64,000 bases of DNA from Rhizobium sp. TH135 (GCF_002855515.1 NZ_PKRP01000001.1:868001-932000), one strand, 5' to 3'. Counted from the first letter of the stretch, positions 51,032 to 60,529 are shown. Notes: generated from the letters alone by a model not told the origin. Numbers and translations are program-made.

Positions 51032-51879
51032 ACCGGTCGAACGACACCTACAAGCCGGAAGTCCTGACCGCCAACCGCTCGCTGCTCTGGGGAGCCGCCC
51101 TCTTGTCCGTCGTCATGATGGCGCCGGTGGCCTGGCTGGTCGGCCTCTCGATCAAGAGCAACCAGGATTTGATGATCGGCACGGATTCGGTTTTCCGCGC
51201 GCCCTATACGATCGCGAACTACCTGAACATCTGGCACTCATCCCAGGTCTTTGGCTGGTTCTTCAACAGCCTCGTCGTCGCAACCGGCCAGACGCTGCTG
51301 GTGCTGATCCTGTCTTCCCTCGCAGGCTATGGCTTTGCGCGCCTCGAGTTTCCATTCCGCCGCACTCTGTTCATCATCGTGCTGTTCGGTCTCGCAGTAC
51401 CCGAACAGGCGGTCATCATCGCCCGCCACCAGATGTTCAACTGGTTCGGTCTGCACAACACCTATCTCGGCCTGATGCTGCCGGGTCTATCGGGCGCCTT
51501 CGGGGTCTTCCTGATGACGCAGTTCTTTCGGGCAATCCCCAAGGAGATCGACGAAGCAGCGCTGCTCGACAACGCCTCACAATGGCGGATCTTCTGGAAG
51601 GTCATGCTGCCGCAGACACTGCCCGCCCAGGCGACCCTCGGCATTTTCACCTTCCTGCATGGCTGGAACGACTACTGGTGGCCGCTGATCTCGGCGACCC
51701 GGAAAGAAATGTACACGCTGACGGTCGGCCTTGCCTCGTCTCAGTCGAACTTTGCCCAGAGCGAGGGTCTGGGCTTTCTCGCCGCGCAGGCTGTGTTTGC
51801 CAGCGTACCCGCGCTCATCGTCTACGTGATCTTCCAGAAACACATCGTAACCGCCGTTTCTGGTGGCGCGGTGAAGTGA
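51028..51879 (+). CDS. Carbohydrate ABC transporter permease (MalG-like)
   Basis: 283-aa permease with six helices and EAA-type loop DEAALLDNASQWRIFWKVMLP (51550-51612). Start ATG 51028 overlaps the previous gene; a frame open from 50644 is a shadow. Pairs with the 50150-51031 permease for import of arabinose-containing sugars. Confidence 0.92.
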   Translation: MNRSNDTYKPEVLTANRSLLWGAALLSVVMMAPVAWLVGLSIKSNQDLMIGTDSVFRAPYTIANYLNIWHSSQVFGWFFNSLVVATGQTLLVLILSSLAGYGFARLEFPFRRTLFIIVLFGLAVPEQAVIIARHQMFNWFGLHNTYLGLMLPGLSGAFGVFLMTQFFRAIPKEIDEAALLDNASQWRIFWKVMLPQTLPAQATLGIFTFLHGWNDYWWPLISATRKEMYTLTVGLASSQSNFAQSEGLGFLAAQAVFASVPALIVYVIFQKHIVTAVSGGAVK

Positions 51880-51955
51880 AGCCTACCCGGCCGGAGAGGA
51901 GCCGGCCGGCTTTGTTCAACAGGGCAATCAGCCCGACATAAGGGAGTGAGACATC

Positions 51956-53266
51956 ATGAAACGCATTCTACTGACGACTGTCGCCATGATCGCGCTGAGC
52001 CAGGGCGCATCGGCACAAGAGCAGACGAAGATCGAGTTGCAGCGCTTCTTCGGCGCTTGCGAAGCGGAATATGGCAACGTCACGGATGTCTCAGCCGCGG
52101 TTGGCGAATGCGGCATCATCACCGCGCTCGTCAACAAGTTCGAAGCCGACAATCCGGATATCGACGTCAACGTGACCACGGTCGAATGGCCGGGTTATGA
52201 CCAGCTGAACGCCCAGCTCGCCTCAGGTGCTGCACCCGACGTCGTCTCGATGCATTACTCCGCGATCTCGGACTACCAGAGCCGTGGCCTGATCGAGCCG
52301 ATCGACGAAGTGCTCGCCGCTCAGGGCATCGCACCCGACAGCTTCACCGATGCAGGCCGCAACGGCGTGACCAAGGAAGGACAGCTCTTCGGCCTGCCCT
52401 TCGACAACTGGACCATGCTCTTCCACGTCAACCTGAACCTGATGAAGGAAGCCGGTCTGGTCAACGCGGATGGCACGCCGATCCTGCCGACCTCCGGCGA
52501 GGAGCTGATCGCGCAGGGCAAGCAGTTCACCGAAAAGACCGGCAAGCCCTACCTCATCCAGATCATGGCCAATGAGACGGCGTCCTACACGCGCATCCTC
52601 TACACGCTGCTGCAGCAGCAGAATGCCGATTTCTTCGCCGATCCGACATCGATCAAGCTGAACACGCCGGAAGCCAAGGCGGCGGTCGAACTGATGAAGG
52701 CAACGAAGGACGAAGGTATCTCGACGACCGGTCTCGACTACGCCGCAGCCGTTTCGGGCTTCGCCAATGGCGAGGGCGGCATTGCCGTCAACGGCACCTG
52801 GCTGATCGGCGATTATGTCGCCCAGTCCGAAAAGGAAGGCACGGCCCTGTCGAACGGCTACACGGTCTACCCGGTCCCGCAACTCTTCCCGGCGCAGGAC
52901 AGCACCTATGCGGATGGCCACAGCTGGGTCATGCCGAAGAAGGACCGCACACCGGAACAGGTGGAAGCCATCGGCAAGCTCTTCAAGTTCCTGGCCGAGA
53001 ACGACTTTCAGTGGGCCCGCACGGGTCACCTGCCGGCGGCCAAGGCTGTCTTCGACATGGCCGAGTTCAAGTCCCTGCCGCATCGCGACAACATCGCAGA
53101 AATCGCCCAGACCGGTCGCTCGCTGCCGGCTGAAGTCCAGCGTCAGTTCGCCATCCAGGACATCATCGGCGAGGAAGTCGGCGCGGCCGTCAATGGCGAC
53201 AAGCCAGTCGACGAAGCGCTGACATCGGCAGAAAGCCGCATCAACGATCTGCTCGCCGACATCTGA
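51956..53266 (+). CDS. ABC transporter substrate-binding protein for arabinosides or related sugars
   Basis: 436-aa periplasmic binding protein of family 1. Signal peptide MKRILLTTVAMIALSQGASA is followed by KIELQRFFGACEAEYGNV and VNVTTVEWPGYDQLNAQLAS. Last gene of the GH51-ABC operon, 76 bp after the second permease, and followed by a good intrinsic terminator. The two or three early cysteines (EACxxE-like GACEAEYG, GECG) may form a disulfide. Ligand is inferred from the neighbouring arabinofuranosidase. Confidence 0.9.
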   Translation: MKRILLTTVAMIALSQGASAQEQTKIELQRFFGACEAEYGNVTDVSAAVGECGIITALVNKFEADNPDIDVNVTTVEWPGYDQLNAQLASGAAPDVVSMHYSAISDYQSRGLIEPIDEVLAAQGIAPDSFTDAGRNGVTKEGQLFGLPFDNWTMLFHVNLNLMKEAGLVNADGTPILPTSGEELIAQGKQFTEKTGKPYLIQIMANETASYTRILYTLLQQQNADFFADPTSIKLNTPEAKAAVELMKATKDEGISTTGLDYAAAVSGFANGEGGIAVNGTWLIGDYVAQSEKEGTALSNGYTVYPVPQLFPAQDSTYADGHSWVMPKKDRTPEQVEAIGKLFKFLAENDFQWARTGHLPAAKAVFDMAEFKSLPHRDNIAEIAQTGRSLPAEVQRQFAIQDIIGEEVGAAVNGDKPVDEALTSAESRINDLLADI

Positions 53267-53302
53267 TCGGAGATAAAACTCCCCCAAGGCCTCCCTGGCC
53301 TG

Positions 53303-53333
53303 CCCTGCACACTCCGGTGTGTGGGGCCTTTTT
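53303..53333 (+). terminator. Intrinsic terminator after the arabinoside ABC operon
   Basis: A 10-bp stem (CCCTGCACAC/GTGTGTGGGG with two G-U pairs) and TCCG tetraloop, followed by CC and five Ts. Located 37 bases after the binding-protein stop and before the convergent lysR gene. Confidence 0.85.
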
Positions 53334-53383
53334 GGTGCGACAGATAGATCGGAGGAACTCGTTTTACCGCACCTGCCCGACCT

Positions 53384-54361
53384 TCAGCGGTCCCGCTCCG
53401 GCAGAAACGGCCCCTGACCCCACATGATTGACTTCTCGTGTCGCTCGATGACCTTCTTCAGATCGGTAAATTCACGGACGATGTGGTCCTGAAACTTCCG
53501 GCGGGCCGGATTGGGAAAGGTCTTCCGCTTGGTGATGATGCCCAGCGTACGTTCGGGCTGCGGGATATCGACGGGCACGATCGAGATCTTGTTCTCGCCT
53601 TTGAAGGAGAAGACCACCGAATGCGGCAGGATCGCCAGCGCATCGGTCGACGCGATGTAGTTCACCACGGAAAGCAGCGATCCGCCGGAATAGCGGACGG
53701 ACAGCTCGCTGATCCCGAGCGTGATCAGGATGTTGTGCAGGTCGAGTACCAGCGGCGAGCCCGGCAGCGGCGCGACCCAGGGATAGGCGAGAATATCCTC
53801 GATGCTCAGGCGTCGCTTGCGCAAGAGCGGGTGACCAACAGCACAGGTGAGGACATTGCGGCCCGGCAAGATCGGCTGGAACTCGAAGTCGGTCTTGAGA
53901 TCCGTGCTGCCGATCGGCGTGATCGCCAAGTCGATCTGGCTGGAATCAAGCTCGGTGAGCAGATCCGGCAGATTGCCGTAGGATTGCTCGACCATGATGT
54001 CGCGCTCACGAAGCTGGAAGGAGGCGATCATCTGCGAGATCACCGCATCCATGAAGAAGGGAACGCCGCCCACCTTGATCCGCCCGGCAGTCCCCGACTG
54101 AAAACTTCTGACGATCTCGACCGCCTTGCGCGAGGCGCCGAGGATCGAGCGCCCCTGGATGGCAAGCTGCTGTCCCAGTGGCGTCAACTGCAGGGGCCGC
54201 TTGCCCGGAATGAACAGCGGCTCCCCCACCCGTCGCTCCAGCATCGAGAGGGTGCGTGATACCGCCGGCTGGGTCATGCCGAGCATGGCGGCACCTTCCG
54301 TCACGCCTCCGGTTTCGGCGACGGCAGCAAGCTGAACCAGATGGCGCTCATCTATCTTCAT
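53384..54361 (-). CDS. LysR family regulator 1
   Basis: 325-aa LysR regulator: HTH in the first 65 residues (TEGAAMLGMTQPAVSRTLSM) and a periplasmic-binding-like effector domain. Divergent from the VOC dioxygenase gene 54548. Very similar in its N-terminal third to the regulator at 57519-58469 (KxDERHLxQLAAVxxTGGVTEGAA), so the two arose by duplication. Start ATG 54361 lies within a T-N11-A palindrome. Probably activates the divergent hydroquinone-type genes in response to an aromatic. Confidence 0.92.
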   Translation of the reverse strand: MKIDERHLVQLAAVAETGGVTEGAAMLGMTQPAVSRTLSMLERRVGEPLFIPGKRPLQLTPLGQQLAIQGRSILGASRKAVEIVRSFQSGTAGRIKVGGVPFFMDAVISQMIASFQLRERDIMVEQSYGNLPDLLTELDSSQIDLAITPIGSTDLKTDFEFQPILPGRNVLTCAVGHPLLRKRRLSIEDILAYPWVAPLPGSPLVLDLHNILITLGISELSVRYSGGSLLSVVNYIASTDALAILPHSVVFSFKGENKISIVPVDIPQPERTLGIITKRKTFPNPARRKFQDHIVREFTDLKKVIERHEKSIMWGQGPFLPERDR

Positions 54362-54374
54362 AGCAATATGCTAT
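54360..54374. promoter_or_regulatory. LysR-type palindrome at lysR1 start
   Basis: ATAGCAATATGCTAT, a perfect palindrome with the T-N11-A LysR core at 54361-54373, overlapping the lysR1 initiation codon. The remaining gap to 54548 shows no other clear dyad. Confidence 0.6.
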
Positions 54375-54547
54375 ATGGGACATAAGCAATTTTATCAACA
54401 GATGGCCCGGGCACCTATATAGTCTGATCATTGGGAAGGATCCGGTCTGACGCGAAAAGAACGGGAGCGGCAATTCAAACCGCTGGAGGACCTGTTCGTC
54501 AGGAAGCGGCACATCCCCTGCATTTGAAAATCTGGAGGAGAAGAAGC

Positions 54548-55504
54548 ATGTCGTTCATCTCGGGTTACCATCACCTCACGCTGAGCACCGACGGTGCTCA
54601 GGAGGACTATGACTTTTACACAAAGACACTTGGCCTGCATTCAATCAAGCGCACAGTTCTCTTCGACGGCACCATCCCGGTCTACCACCTCTACTACGGT
54701 GCAAAGAGCGGCGATCCTTCGACGATCGTCACCACCTTTCCCTTCAAGAAGCCCGGCATTTACGGCAAGCGCGGCACCAACCAGTCGAAGATCATCCAGC
54801 TTTCGATCCCGGTCGGCTCGGCCGACTTCTGGGTCAACAGCCTGAACGCACGCGGCATCCCCGCGACCAAGACCAGCCGCTTTGGCATCACCCGCGTGGC
54901 GCTCGCCCACCCTTGCGGCATCGATCACGAACTGGTCGAGAGCCCTGCAGACACGCGCCCACCGATTTCCAATCAAGCTCAGGGCATAAGCGAGGCACAC
55001 GGCATCCGGGGCATTTATGGCGCCGCGATCGCCGTCTTCGACCGCACTTCGATGGACGACTTCCTGACGGTCGGCATGGGCATGAAGAAGGAAGCCGACA
55101 GCGACGAGGGGTTGATGTTCTCGGTGCCGAACAATGGTGGCCCGTCGAGCATGGTCGAGGTGCTGCACCAGCCGAGCGGACCGCAGGGCACCTGGACGCT
55201 TTCGGGTGGCACCATCCATCACCTCGCCCTCAACACGGTCAACGAAGAGAACCAGCTGAAGCTGAAGGCGCATATCGAAGGCCTCGGCTTCACCGACGTT
55301 TCCGACCAGAAGGATCGGAACTACTTCAAGTCCTGCTATGTCCGCTCGCCGGGCGGCGCGCTATTCGAGATCGCCTGGTCGGTCGAAGGCGGCTGGGCGT
55401 TGGACGAGCCAGCAGACGCCATCGGCACCACTCTGGTCTTCCCGCCATGGTTCGAGGATCGCCGCGAGGAGCTGATCGCTGGCCTCGAACCCGCGAACTT
55501 CTGA
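54548..55504 (+). CDS. VOC-family ring-cleavage dioxygenase (hydroquinone type, PcpA/LinE/MhqO-like)
   Basis: 318-aa two-domain vicinal-oxygen-chelate protein. Candidate Fe(II) ligands are His in SGYHHLTLSTDG (residues 8-9), His in GGTIHHLALN and Glu in GGALFEIAWS. Such enzymes cleave (chloro- or methyl-)hydroquinones. Start ATG 54548 (MSFISGYHH) follows GGAGGAG; an open frame from 54431 is ignored. An esterase gene follows at 14 bp, as with mhqO-mhqD pairs. Confidence 0.85.
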   Translation: MSFISGYHHLTLSTDGAQEDYDFYTKTLGLHSIKRTVLFDGTIPVYHLYYGAKSGDPSTIVTTFPFKKPGIYGKRGTNQSKIIQLSIPVGSADFWVNSLNARGIPATKTSRFGITRVALAHPCGIDHELVESPADTRPPISNQAQGISEAHGIRGIYGAAIAVFDRTSMDDFLTVGMGMKKEADSDEGLMFSVPNNGGPSSMVEVLHQPSGPQGTWTLSGGTIHHLALNTVNEENQLKLKAHIEGLGFTDVSDQKDRNYFKSCYVRSPGGALFEIAWSVEGGWALDEPADAIGTTLVFPPWFEDRREELIAGLEPANF

Positions 55505-55517
55505 TCCGGGGGCGATC

Positions 55518-56180
55518 ATGGCCATTCATGGCGAACCGCTCACCGCAGGTGTCGCACCGGCGGAAGCCGATGTTCTTTGCGTGTTCATCCACGGGCGAAC
55601 CCAGTCGCCCGAGGACATGATCGAGCAGGTCGTCGGCCGGCTGGCCGTTCCGGGCGTCGCCTATTGCCTTCCGCGAGCAACGGGCAACTCCTGGTATGCA
55701 GCGCGCGCCACGGACGCACTGACGGACCCGACACGCAACGAATTGACGGCATCACTCGACTATATCAACGGGCTGGCGGGGGCCCTGCGACAGGCGGGCG
55801 GCGCGCAAAAGCCCCTCCTCATCGGCGGCTTCAGCCAGGGCGCCTGCCTGTCGCTTGAATATGCCATGGCCTTCGGCCCCTGGAATGGGGCCATGGTCAA
55901 TCTCACGGGCTGCCGTGTCGGGCAGGCGCGCGATGAGCGCCCGTCGCGCGATCTCGACGGAATGCCCGTCTACCTCACCGGATCCGATCAGGATCCGTGG
56001 ATCCCGGTCTCGGCTTTCGCGGAAGCCTCGGAAGCGCTTGGGAGGGCGCGGGCGAGGCTTCGCTGCGAGCTGTTTCCGGGTCGGACACATCAGGCCTCCG
56101 ACATGGAGGTCAAAGCGCTCGAAGCCATGCTTCGGGATCTTGCGGAGGGCAGCCGACCATTTCGCCGCGTCGCGGCCTAG
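55518..56180 (+). CDS. Alpha/beta-hydrolase, phospholipase/carboxylesterase family (MhqD-like)
   Basis: 220-aa serine hydrolase. Nucleophile Ser in GGFSQGACLS, Asp in LTGSDQDPWIP and His in GRTHQASDME form the expected triad; HGRTQSPEDM carries the oxyanion region. MhqD-type hydrolases accompany MhqO-type ring-cleavage dioxygenases in hydroquinone metabolism. Co-directional, 14 bp after the dioxygenase and 27 bp before the binding-protein gene. Confidence 0.85.
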   Translation: MAIHGEPLTAGVAPAEADVLCVFIHGRTQSPEDMIEQVVGRLAVPGVAYCLPRATGNSWYAARATDALTDPTRNELTASLDYINGLAGALRQAGGAQKPLLIGGFSQGACLSLEYAMAFGPWNGAMVNLTGCRVGQARDERPSRDLDGMPVYLTGSDQDPWIPVSAFAEASEALGRARARLRCELFPGRTHQASDMEVKALEAMLRDLAEGSRPFRRVAA

Positions 56181-56207
56181 GTCAGGACAACAAGGGAGGA
56201 GGACAGC

Positions 56208-57482
56208 ATGATTACGCGCAGAAAACTGCTGAAGGCGGGCGCCGCGACCGGTCTCGCCTATGGGCTCGGCGGCCTCGCCGCGCCGGCAATTGCTCAAGGA
56301 GCAAAGATCAAGCTCGGCTATGTCAGCCCGCAGACCGGGCCGCTGGCAAGCTTCGGCGAGAGCGACGCCTACAACATCGCCTCGTTCCTCGCGACCGAGG
56401 CAGGCAAGAACTTCGAGATCATCGTCAAGGACAGCCAGTCCAACCCGAACCGGGCAGCGGACGTGGCGAAGGAACTCATCCTGTCGGACGAGATCAACCT
56501 GATGCTCGTCGCCTCGACCCCAGAAAACACCAATCCCGTGGCGACAACCTGCGAGGCAGAGGGCATTCCCTGCATTTCCACCAAGGCGCCCTGGCAGCCT
56601 TGGTTCATCGGCCAGCAGGGCAATCCCGGCGATCCTGAGAGCTGGAAACCGTTCGACTTCGCTTACCATTACTTCTGGGGCCTGGAAGACGTCATTGCCG
56701 TCTTCACCAACATGTGGGCCCAGCTTGATACCAACAAGAAGGTCGGCGGCCTCTTCCCCAACGATGCCGACGGCAACGCCTGGGGCGATCCGAATGTCGG
56801 CCTGAAGCCGGGCCTGGCCCAGGCCGGCTTCGAGCTCCTCGATCCGGGCCGCTACCAGAACCTCACAGATGACTTCACCGCACAGGTCAATGCCTTCAAG
56901 GACGGCCAGTGCGACATCATCACCGGCGTCGTCATTCCGCCTGACTTCACCACCTTCTGGAACCAGGCCAAGCAGCAGGGTTTCAATCCGAAGGCTGTCA
57001 CCGTCGCCAAGGCGATCCTCTTCCCGCAATCGGTCGAGACCCTGGGCCCCGCAGGCCACAACCTCTCCTCGGAGGTCTGGTGGTCGGCGCAGCATCCCTT
57101 CAAGTCATCGCTGACGGGCCAGAGTGCCGGCGAACTCGCCGCCGACTTCACCGCCAAGACCGGTCGCCCCTGGACACAGCCCATCGGCTTCATCCACTCG
57201 CTTTTCGAGATGGCGACCGATGTGATGGGACGCGTCGACGACGTGACGGACCCCGAGGCGGTCGCTGCGGCCATCGCCGCCTCCAAGGTCGACACCATCG
57301 TCGGCCGCGTCGAGTGGAACGGCCAGGGCGTGCCGCCCTTTGCGGCGAAGAACGTCACCAAGACCCCGCTCGTCGGCGGCCAATGGCGGCGCAAGGACGA
57401 GGGCACCTTCGATCTCGTCATCGTCGACAACAAGACGGCACCGAACATTCCGACCGCCGGCAAGATGGAAGCCTTGGCCTGA
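56208..57482 (+). CDS. Branched-chain amino acid-type ABC transporter substrate-binding protein 1
   Basis: 424-aa periplasmic binding protein (Peripla_BP_6) with a Tat-like signal RRKLLKAGAATG. Begins the mature part KIKLGYVSPQTGPLASFGE. Strongly similar along its length to the protein at 60530-61825 (shared VKDSQSNPNRAA, TEEVWW-like and TGRPWTQPIGF segments), so a duplicate. No permease or ATPase follows here; it may feed the livGFH system encoded 4-6 kb further on. A GC-rich palindrome follows at 57497. Confidence 0.9.
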   Translation: MITRRKLLKAGAATGLAYGLGGLAAPAIAQGAKIKLGYVSPQTGPLASFGESDAYNIASFLATEAGKNFEIIVKDSQSNPNRAADVAKELILSDEINLMLVASTPENTNPVATTCEAEGIPCISTKAPWQPWFIGQQGNPGDPESWKPFDFAYHYFWGLEDVIAVFTNMWAQLDTNKKVGGLFPNDADGNAWGDPNVGLKPGLAQAGFELLDPGRYQNLTDDFTAQVNAFKDGQCDIITGVVIPPDFTTFWNQAKQQGFNPKAVTVAKAILFPQSVETLGPAGHNLSSEVWWSAQHPFKSSLTGQSAGELAADFTAKTGRPWTQPIGFIHSLFEMATDVMGRVDDVTDPEAVAAAIAASKVDTIVGRVEWNGQGVPPFAAKNVTKTPLVGGQWRRKDEGTFDLVIVDNKTAPNIPTAGKMEALA

Positions 57483-57496
57483 GGACACGACAGAGG

Positions 57497-57518
57497 CGGG
57501 CCCGCTCGAGCGGGCCCG
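57497..57518. terminator. GC-rich palindrome between converging genes
   Basis: A perfect 22-bp palindrome (9-bp arms CGGGCCCGC/GCGGGCCCG with TCGA in the middle) between the binding-protein gene and the convergent lysR2. Probable bidirectional terminator, without T-runs. Confidence 0.65.
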
Positions 57519-58469
57519 TCAGCTTCCCCAGACGACTGCCTCTTCATGGCGTTTGATCAGGTGGCGGAGGTTCTCGAAGCTCGACCGCACGAAGGATGAA
57601 AACTGCTCGACCGCCGGAGACCGCGGCGCATCGACGCGCCGGAGGATCGCAAGCGCACGCTCCGGATGCGGAATGTTGATCGGCAGGGCCGTGATCGTCT
57701 TTTCCTTGCGCTGCGCAAAGACAACGCTGTGCGGCATGACAGTCAACGCATCCGCCGCTTTCAGATAATTGACCACACTCGCAAGCGATCCGCCCGAGTA
57801 GCGGATGCGGATCTCGGTCGCGCCAAACGAGAGCAGCAGGGCTCTCAAGTCTGCCAGCAGCGGACTGCCGGGCGGCGGGGCCACCCAAGCATAATCGAGA
57901 AGATGGGCCGGCTGAAGGCGGCGTTTCAGGAGCAGCGGATGCGTGACCCGGCAGGCAATGACATTGCGGCCAGGCAGGATCTGCTGGAAGGCAAGCCCGG
58001 AGCCTTCGTCGAGAATATCGATGGGGCAGATGGCCAGATCGATCTGATCGGCCTTCAGCGCCGCGCGAAGATCCGGGAAATAGCCATAGGACTGGTCGAT
58101 CCGCACATCCGGATGTGTCGCCTGAAACTCCGCACACATGCCGGCAATCAGGGAATCCATGAAGAAGGGACTACCGCCCACCCGGACGACGCCGCTTTTG
58201 CCGACGCGAAAGCTCTCCATGAGGTCGGAGGCCTTGCGGGAGGCGGCCAGCATCGCAAGGCCATGTTCGGCAAGCGCAATCCCAAGCGGGGTCGGCTGCA
58301 AGGGGCGCCGTCCCCGGATGAAGAGCGGTTCGCCGATCCTCTTTTCTAGCATCGACAGAGTGCGCGACACCGCCGGCTGCGCGAGGCCCAGGAGGGCCGC
58401 ACCTTCGGTCACGCCGCCCGTTTTGACCACGGCAGCCAGCTGGATCAGATGTCGCTCGTCGAACTTCAT
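57519..58469 (-). CDS. LysR family regulator 2
   Basis: 316-aa LysR regulator, paralogue of the one at 53384-54361 (VGGSPFFMDSLI versus VGGVPFFMDAVI in the effector domain). HTH at residues 18-45 (TEGAALLGLAQPAVSRTLSML). Divergent from the intradiol dioxygenase gene; start codon again lies inside a T-N11-A palindrome. Expected to control the hydroxyquinol genes. Confidence 0.92.
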   Translation of the reverse strand: MKFDERHLIQLAAVVKTGGVTEGAALLGLAQPAVSRTLSMLEKRIGEPLFIRGRRPLQPTPLGIALAEHGLAMLAASRKASDLMESFRVGKSGVVRVGGSPFFMDSLIAGMCAEFQATHPDVRIDQSYGYFPDLRAALKADQIDLAICPIDILDEGSGLAFQQILPGRNVIACRVTHPLLLKRRLQPAHLLDYAWVAPPPGSPLLADLRALLLSFGATEIRIRYSGGSLASVVNYLKAADALTVMPHSVVFAQRKEKTITALPINIPHPERALAILRRVDAPRSPAVEQFSSFVRSSFENLRHLIKRHEEAVVWGS

Positions 58470-58482
58470 AACGGATTGTTAT
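58468..58482. promoter_or_regulatory. LysR-type palindrome at lysR2 start
   Basis: ATAACGGATTGTTAT, dyad with the T-N11-A core at 58469-58481, overlapping the lysR2 start codon at exactly the same offset as the dyad of lysR1. Confidence 0.6.
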
Positions 58483-58567
58483 ATTGCCACCCAAACAAAT
58501 CATCAATCCTGCATGCAAGCCCTGCTAGCTTCCTCCCGACCAGCAATGCGGATTTAGGAGGAGATGC

Positions 58568-59431
58568 ATGTCGCGGGCCGCCGAACTCATCACCTTCGAT
58601 GAAGCGACGTCATCAGAGGCGTTCACGAGCCGCTTCGGCGCGCCCGATGATGCAACCGCTCGCCTGCTCTCCGCCGTGGTCTGTCATGTGCATGAACTCA
58701 TCAAGGAGTTCCGCCCTACCCAGGAGCAGTGGCGCAAGGTCCTCGACTTCCTGACCGAAGTCGGCCACGCTTCGGACGAACGCCGCCAGGAATGGGTGCT
58801 GTTTTCGGATCTCGTCGGCGCTTCGGCGCTTGTGGAAGAGATCAACTCGCGTCGCCCCGCTGGCGCCACGCCCAATACGATCCGCGGCCCCTTCTTCCGG
58901 ACCGATACGCCGGAGCGCGCGCTCGGCAGCTCGATTTCCCTGGATGGCATTGGTGAGCCGCTTGAGGTCGAAGGCCGGGTCGAAGATCTGGATGGCCTGC
59001 CGATCCCGACTGCCGAGATCATCACCTGGCAGGCGAACGCCGAGGGCTATTATGAAAATCAGCAGCCGGATCTGCAGCCGGAATTCAACCTCAGAGGCCT
59101 GTTCCGCGCCGACCAGGATGGACGCTTCCACTACCGGACCGTCAGACCCGCAGGCTATGGCGTACCCGGTGACGGTCCGGTCGGACGGCTGCTCGCGCAG
59201 GCAGGTTACCCTCTGCATCGCCCCGCACATCTGCATTTCGTCCTGCGCGCGCCGGGCTTCGAGACGATTACCACGCATATCTATGACGACAGCGACCCGC
59301 GGCTCGGGGAGGACGCCTTGTTCGGCGTGCGTCCGGAACTCGTTCGACCCTTCGAAACCGATGGTCGCTCAGGCACAAAGGTCAGCGTCAAGTTCGTCAT
59401 GATCCGTGCGCGACCGGGGAAGAGCAAATGA
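58568..59431 (+). CDS. Intradiol ring-cleavage dioxygenase (hydroxyquinol 1,2-dioxygenase-like)
   Basis: 287-aa Fe(III) dioxygenase. N-terminal helical dimerisation domain, then the catalytic beta-sandwich: GPFFRTD, Tyr in EGYYENQQP, Tyr in GRFHYRTVRPAGY, and His-x-His in HRPAHLHFVLRAPG as iron ligands. Converts hydroxyquinol to maleylacetate; the following maleylacetate reductase gene supports this over catechol 1,2-dioxygenase. ATG 58568 follows AGGAGGAG. Confidence 0.88.
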   Translation: MSRAAELITFDEATSSEAFTSRFGAPDDATARLLSAVVCHVHELIKEFRPTQEQWRKVLDFLTEVGHASDERRQEWVLFSDLVGASALVEEINSRRPAGATPNTIRGPFFRTDTPERALGSSISLDGIGEPLEVEGRVEDLDGLPIPTAEIITWQANAEGYYENQQPDLQPEFNLRGLFRADQDGRFHYRTVRPAGYGVPGDGPVGRLLAQAGYPLHRPAHLHFVLRAPGFETITTHIYDDSDPRLGEDALFGVRPELVRPFETDGRSGTKVSVKFVMIRARPGKSK

Positions 59432-60483
59432 AGACCTTTACCTATATCGGGAGCCCGGCCCGTATCGTCTTTGGCTCCGGCCGCAGCGCGGACATTGCCG
59501 CACACGTGGAAGCACTCGGCTGCCACCGCGCACTGGTGCTTGCAACGCCGCATCAAAAGGCTGATGCCGAAGCTCTCTCCGAGAGGCTTGGCGCCGTGTC
59601 TGTCGGCGTATTTGCCGGCGCCGTGATGCACACGCCGGTCGATGTCACTGAAACCGCGCTCAAACTCGTCCAGGATAGCCGCGCCGACTGCGTCGTCTCG
59701 CTCGGCGGCGGTTCCACCACAGGCCTCGGCAAGGCGATTGCCTATCGCACCGATCTGCCACAGGTCGTCATCCCAACGACCTATGCTGGCTCCGAAGTCA
59801 CCCCCATCCTCGGCCAGACCGAAAGCGGTCGAAAGACGACAGTCAGGAATGCCAGCATCCTGCCGGAAGTGGTGATTTACGATCCGGATCTGACCCTTGG
59901 TCTTCCCGTCGGCATGAGCGTCACGAGTGGCCTGAATGCCATGGCCCATGCAGTCGAGGGCCTCTACGCCCAAGATCGCAACCCGGTCTCGACGCTGATG
60001 GCGCTCGACGGATTGCGCGCCTTCAAGGACAGCCTTCCGGTTCTGGTGAAAAGCCCTGAAGACACCGATGCGCGGGCGGAAGCGCTCTATGGCGCCTGGC
60101 TCTGCGGCACGGTGCTCGGCACCGTCGGCATGGCGCTGCACCACAAGATCTGCCACACGCTGGGCGGCTCCTTCGACACGCCGCATGCAGAAACCCATGC
60201 GGTCATGCTGCCGCACACAGCTGCCTTCAATGCGGAGGCCGCCCGTGACGAACTCGCGGCAGCCGCCGAACTCTTCGGCGGCTCGATCGGCGGGCGACTC
60301 TGGGACTTTGCCAAGTCTATCAGCGCGCCGCTGTCACTCAAGGAATTCGGGCTCACTGAAGCTGATCTCGATCGCGCTGCCGATATCGCCACCGAAAACC
60401 CCTATTGGAACCCGCGTCCGATCGACCGGACGTCGATCCGCACACTTCTGCAAAAGGCCTGGGAGGGCGTAAGGCCCGACTGA
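59428..60483 (+). CDS. Maleylacetate reductase
   Basis: 351-aa member of the iron-containing alcohol dehydrogenase superfamily. NAD-binding part SLGGGSTTGLGKAIAYRTDLP; metal/active-site region MALHHKICHTLGGSFDTPHA and MLPHTAAFN. Reduces maleylacetate to 3-oxoadipate. Start overlaps the dioxygenase stop by ATGA (59428-59431), a tight functional coupling. Confidence 0.92.
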   Translation: MKTFTYIGSPARIVFGSGRSADIAAHVEALGCHRALVLATPHQKADAEALSERLGAVSVGVFAGAVMHTPVDVTETALKLVQDSRADCVVSLGGGSTTGLGKAIAYRTDLPQVVIPTTYAGSEVTPILGQTESGRKTTVRNASILPEVVIYDPDLTLGLPVGMSVTSGLNAMAHAVEGLYAQDRNPVSTLMALDGLRAFKDSLPVLVKSPEDTDARAEALYGAWLCGTVLGTVGMALHHKICHTLGGSFDTPHAETHAVMLPHTAAFNAEAARDELAAAAELFGGSIGGRLWDFAKSISAPLSLKEFGLTEADLDRAADIATENPYWNPRPIDRTSIRTLLQKAWEGVRPD

Positions 60484-60529
60484 CCGAGACGACATCTCGC
60501 GCTTGGCGCACTCTTTGGGAGGAGAGACG

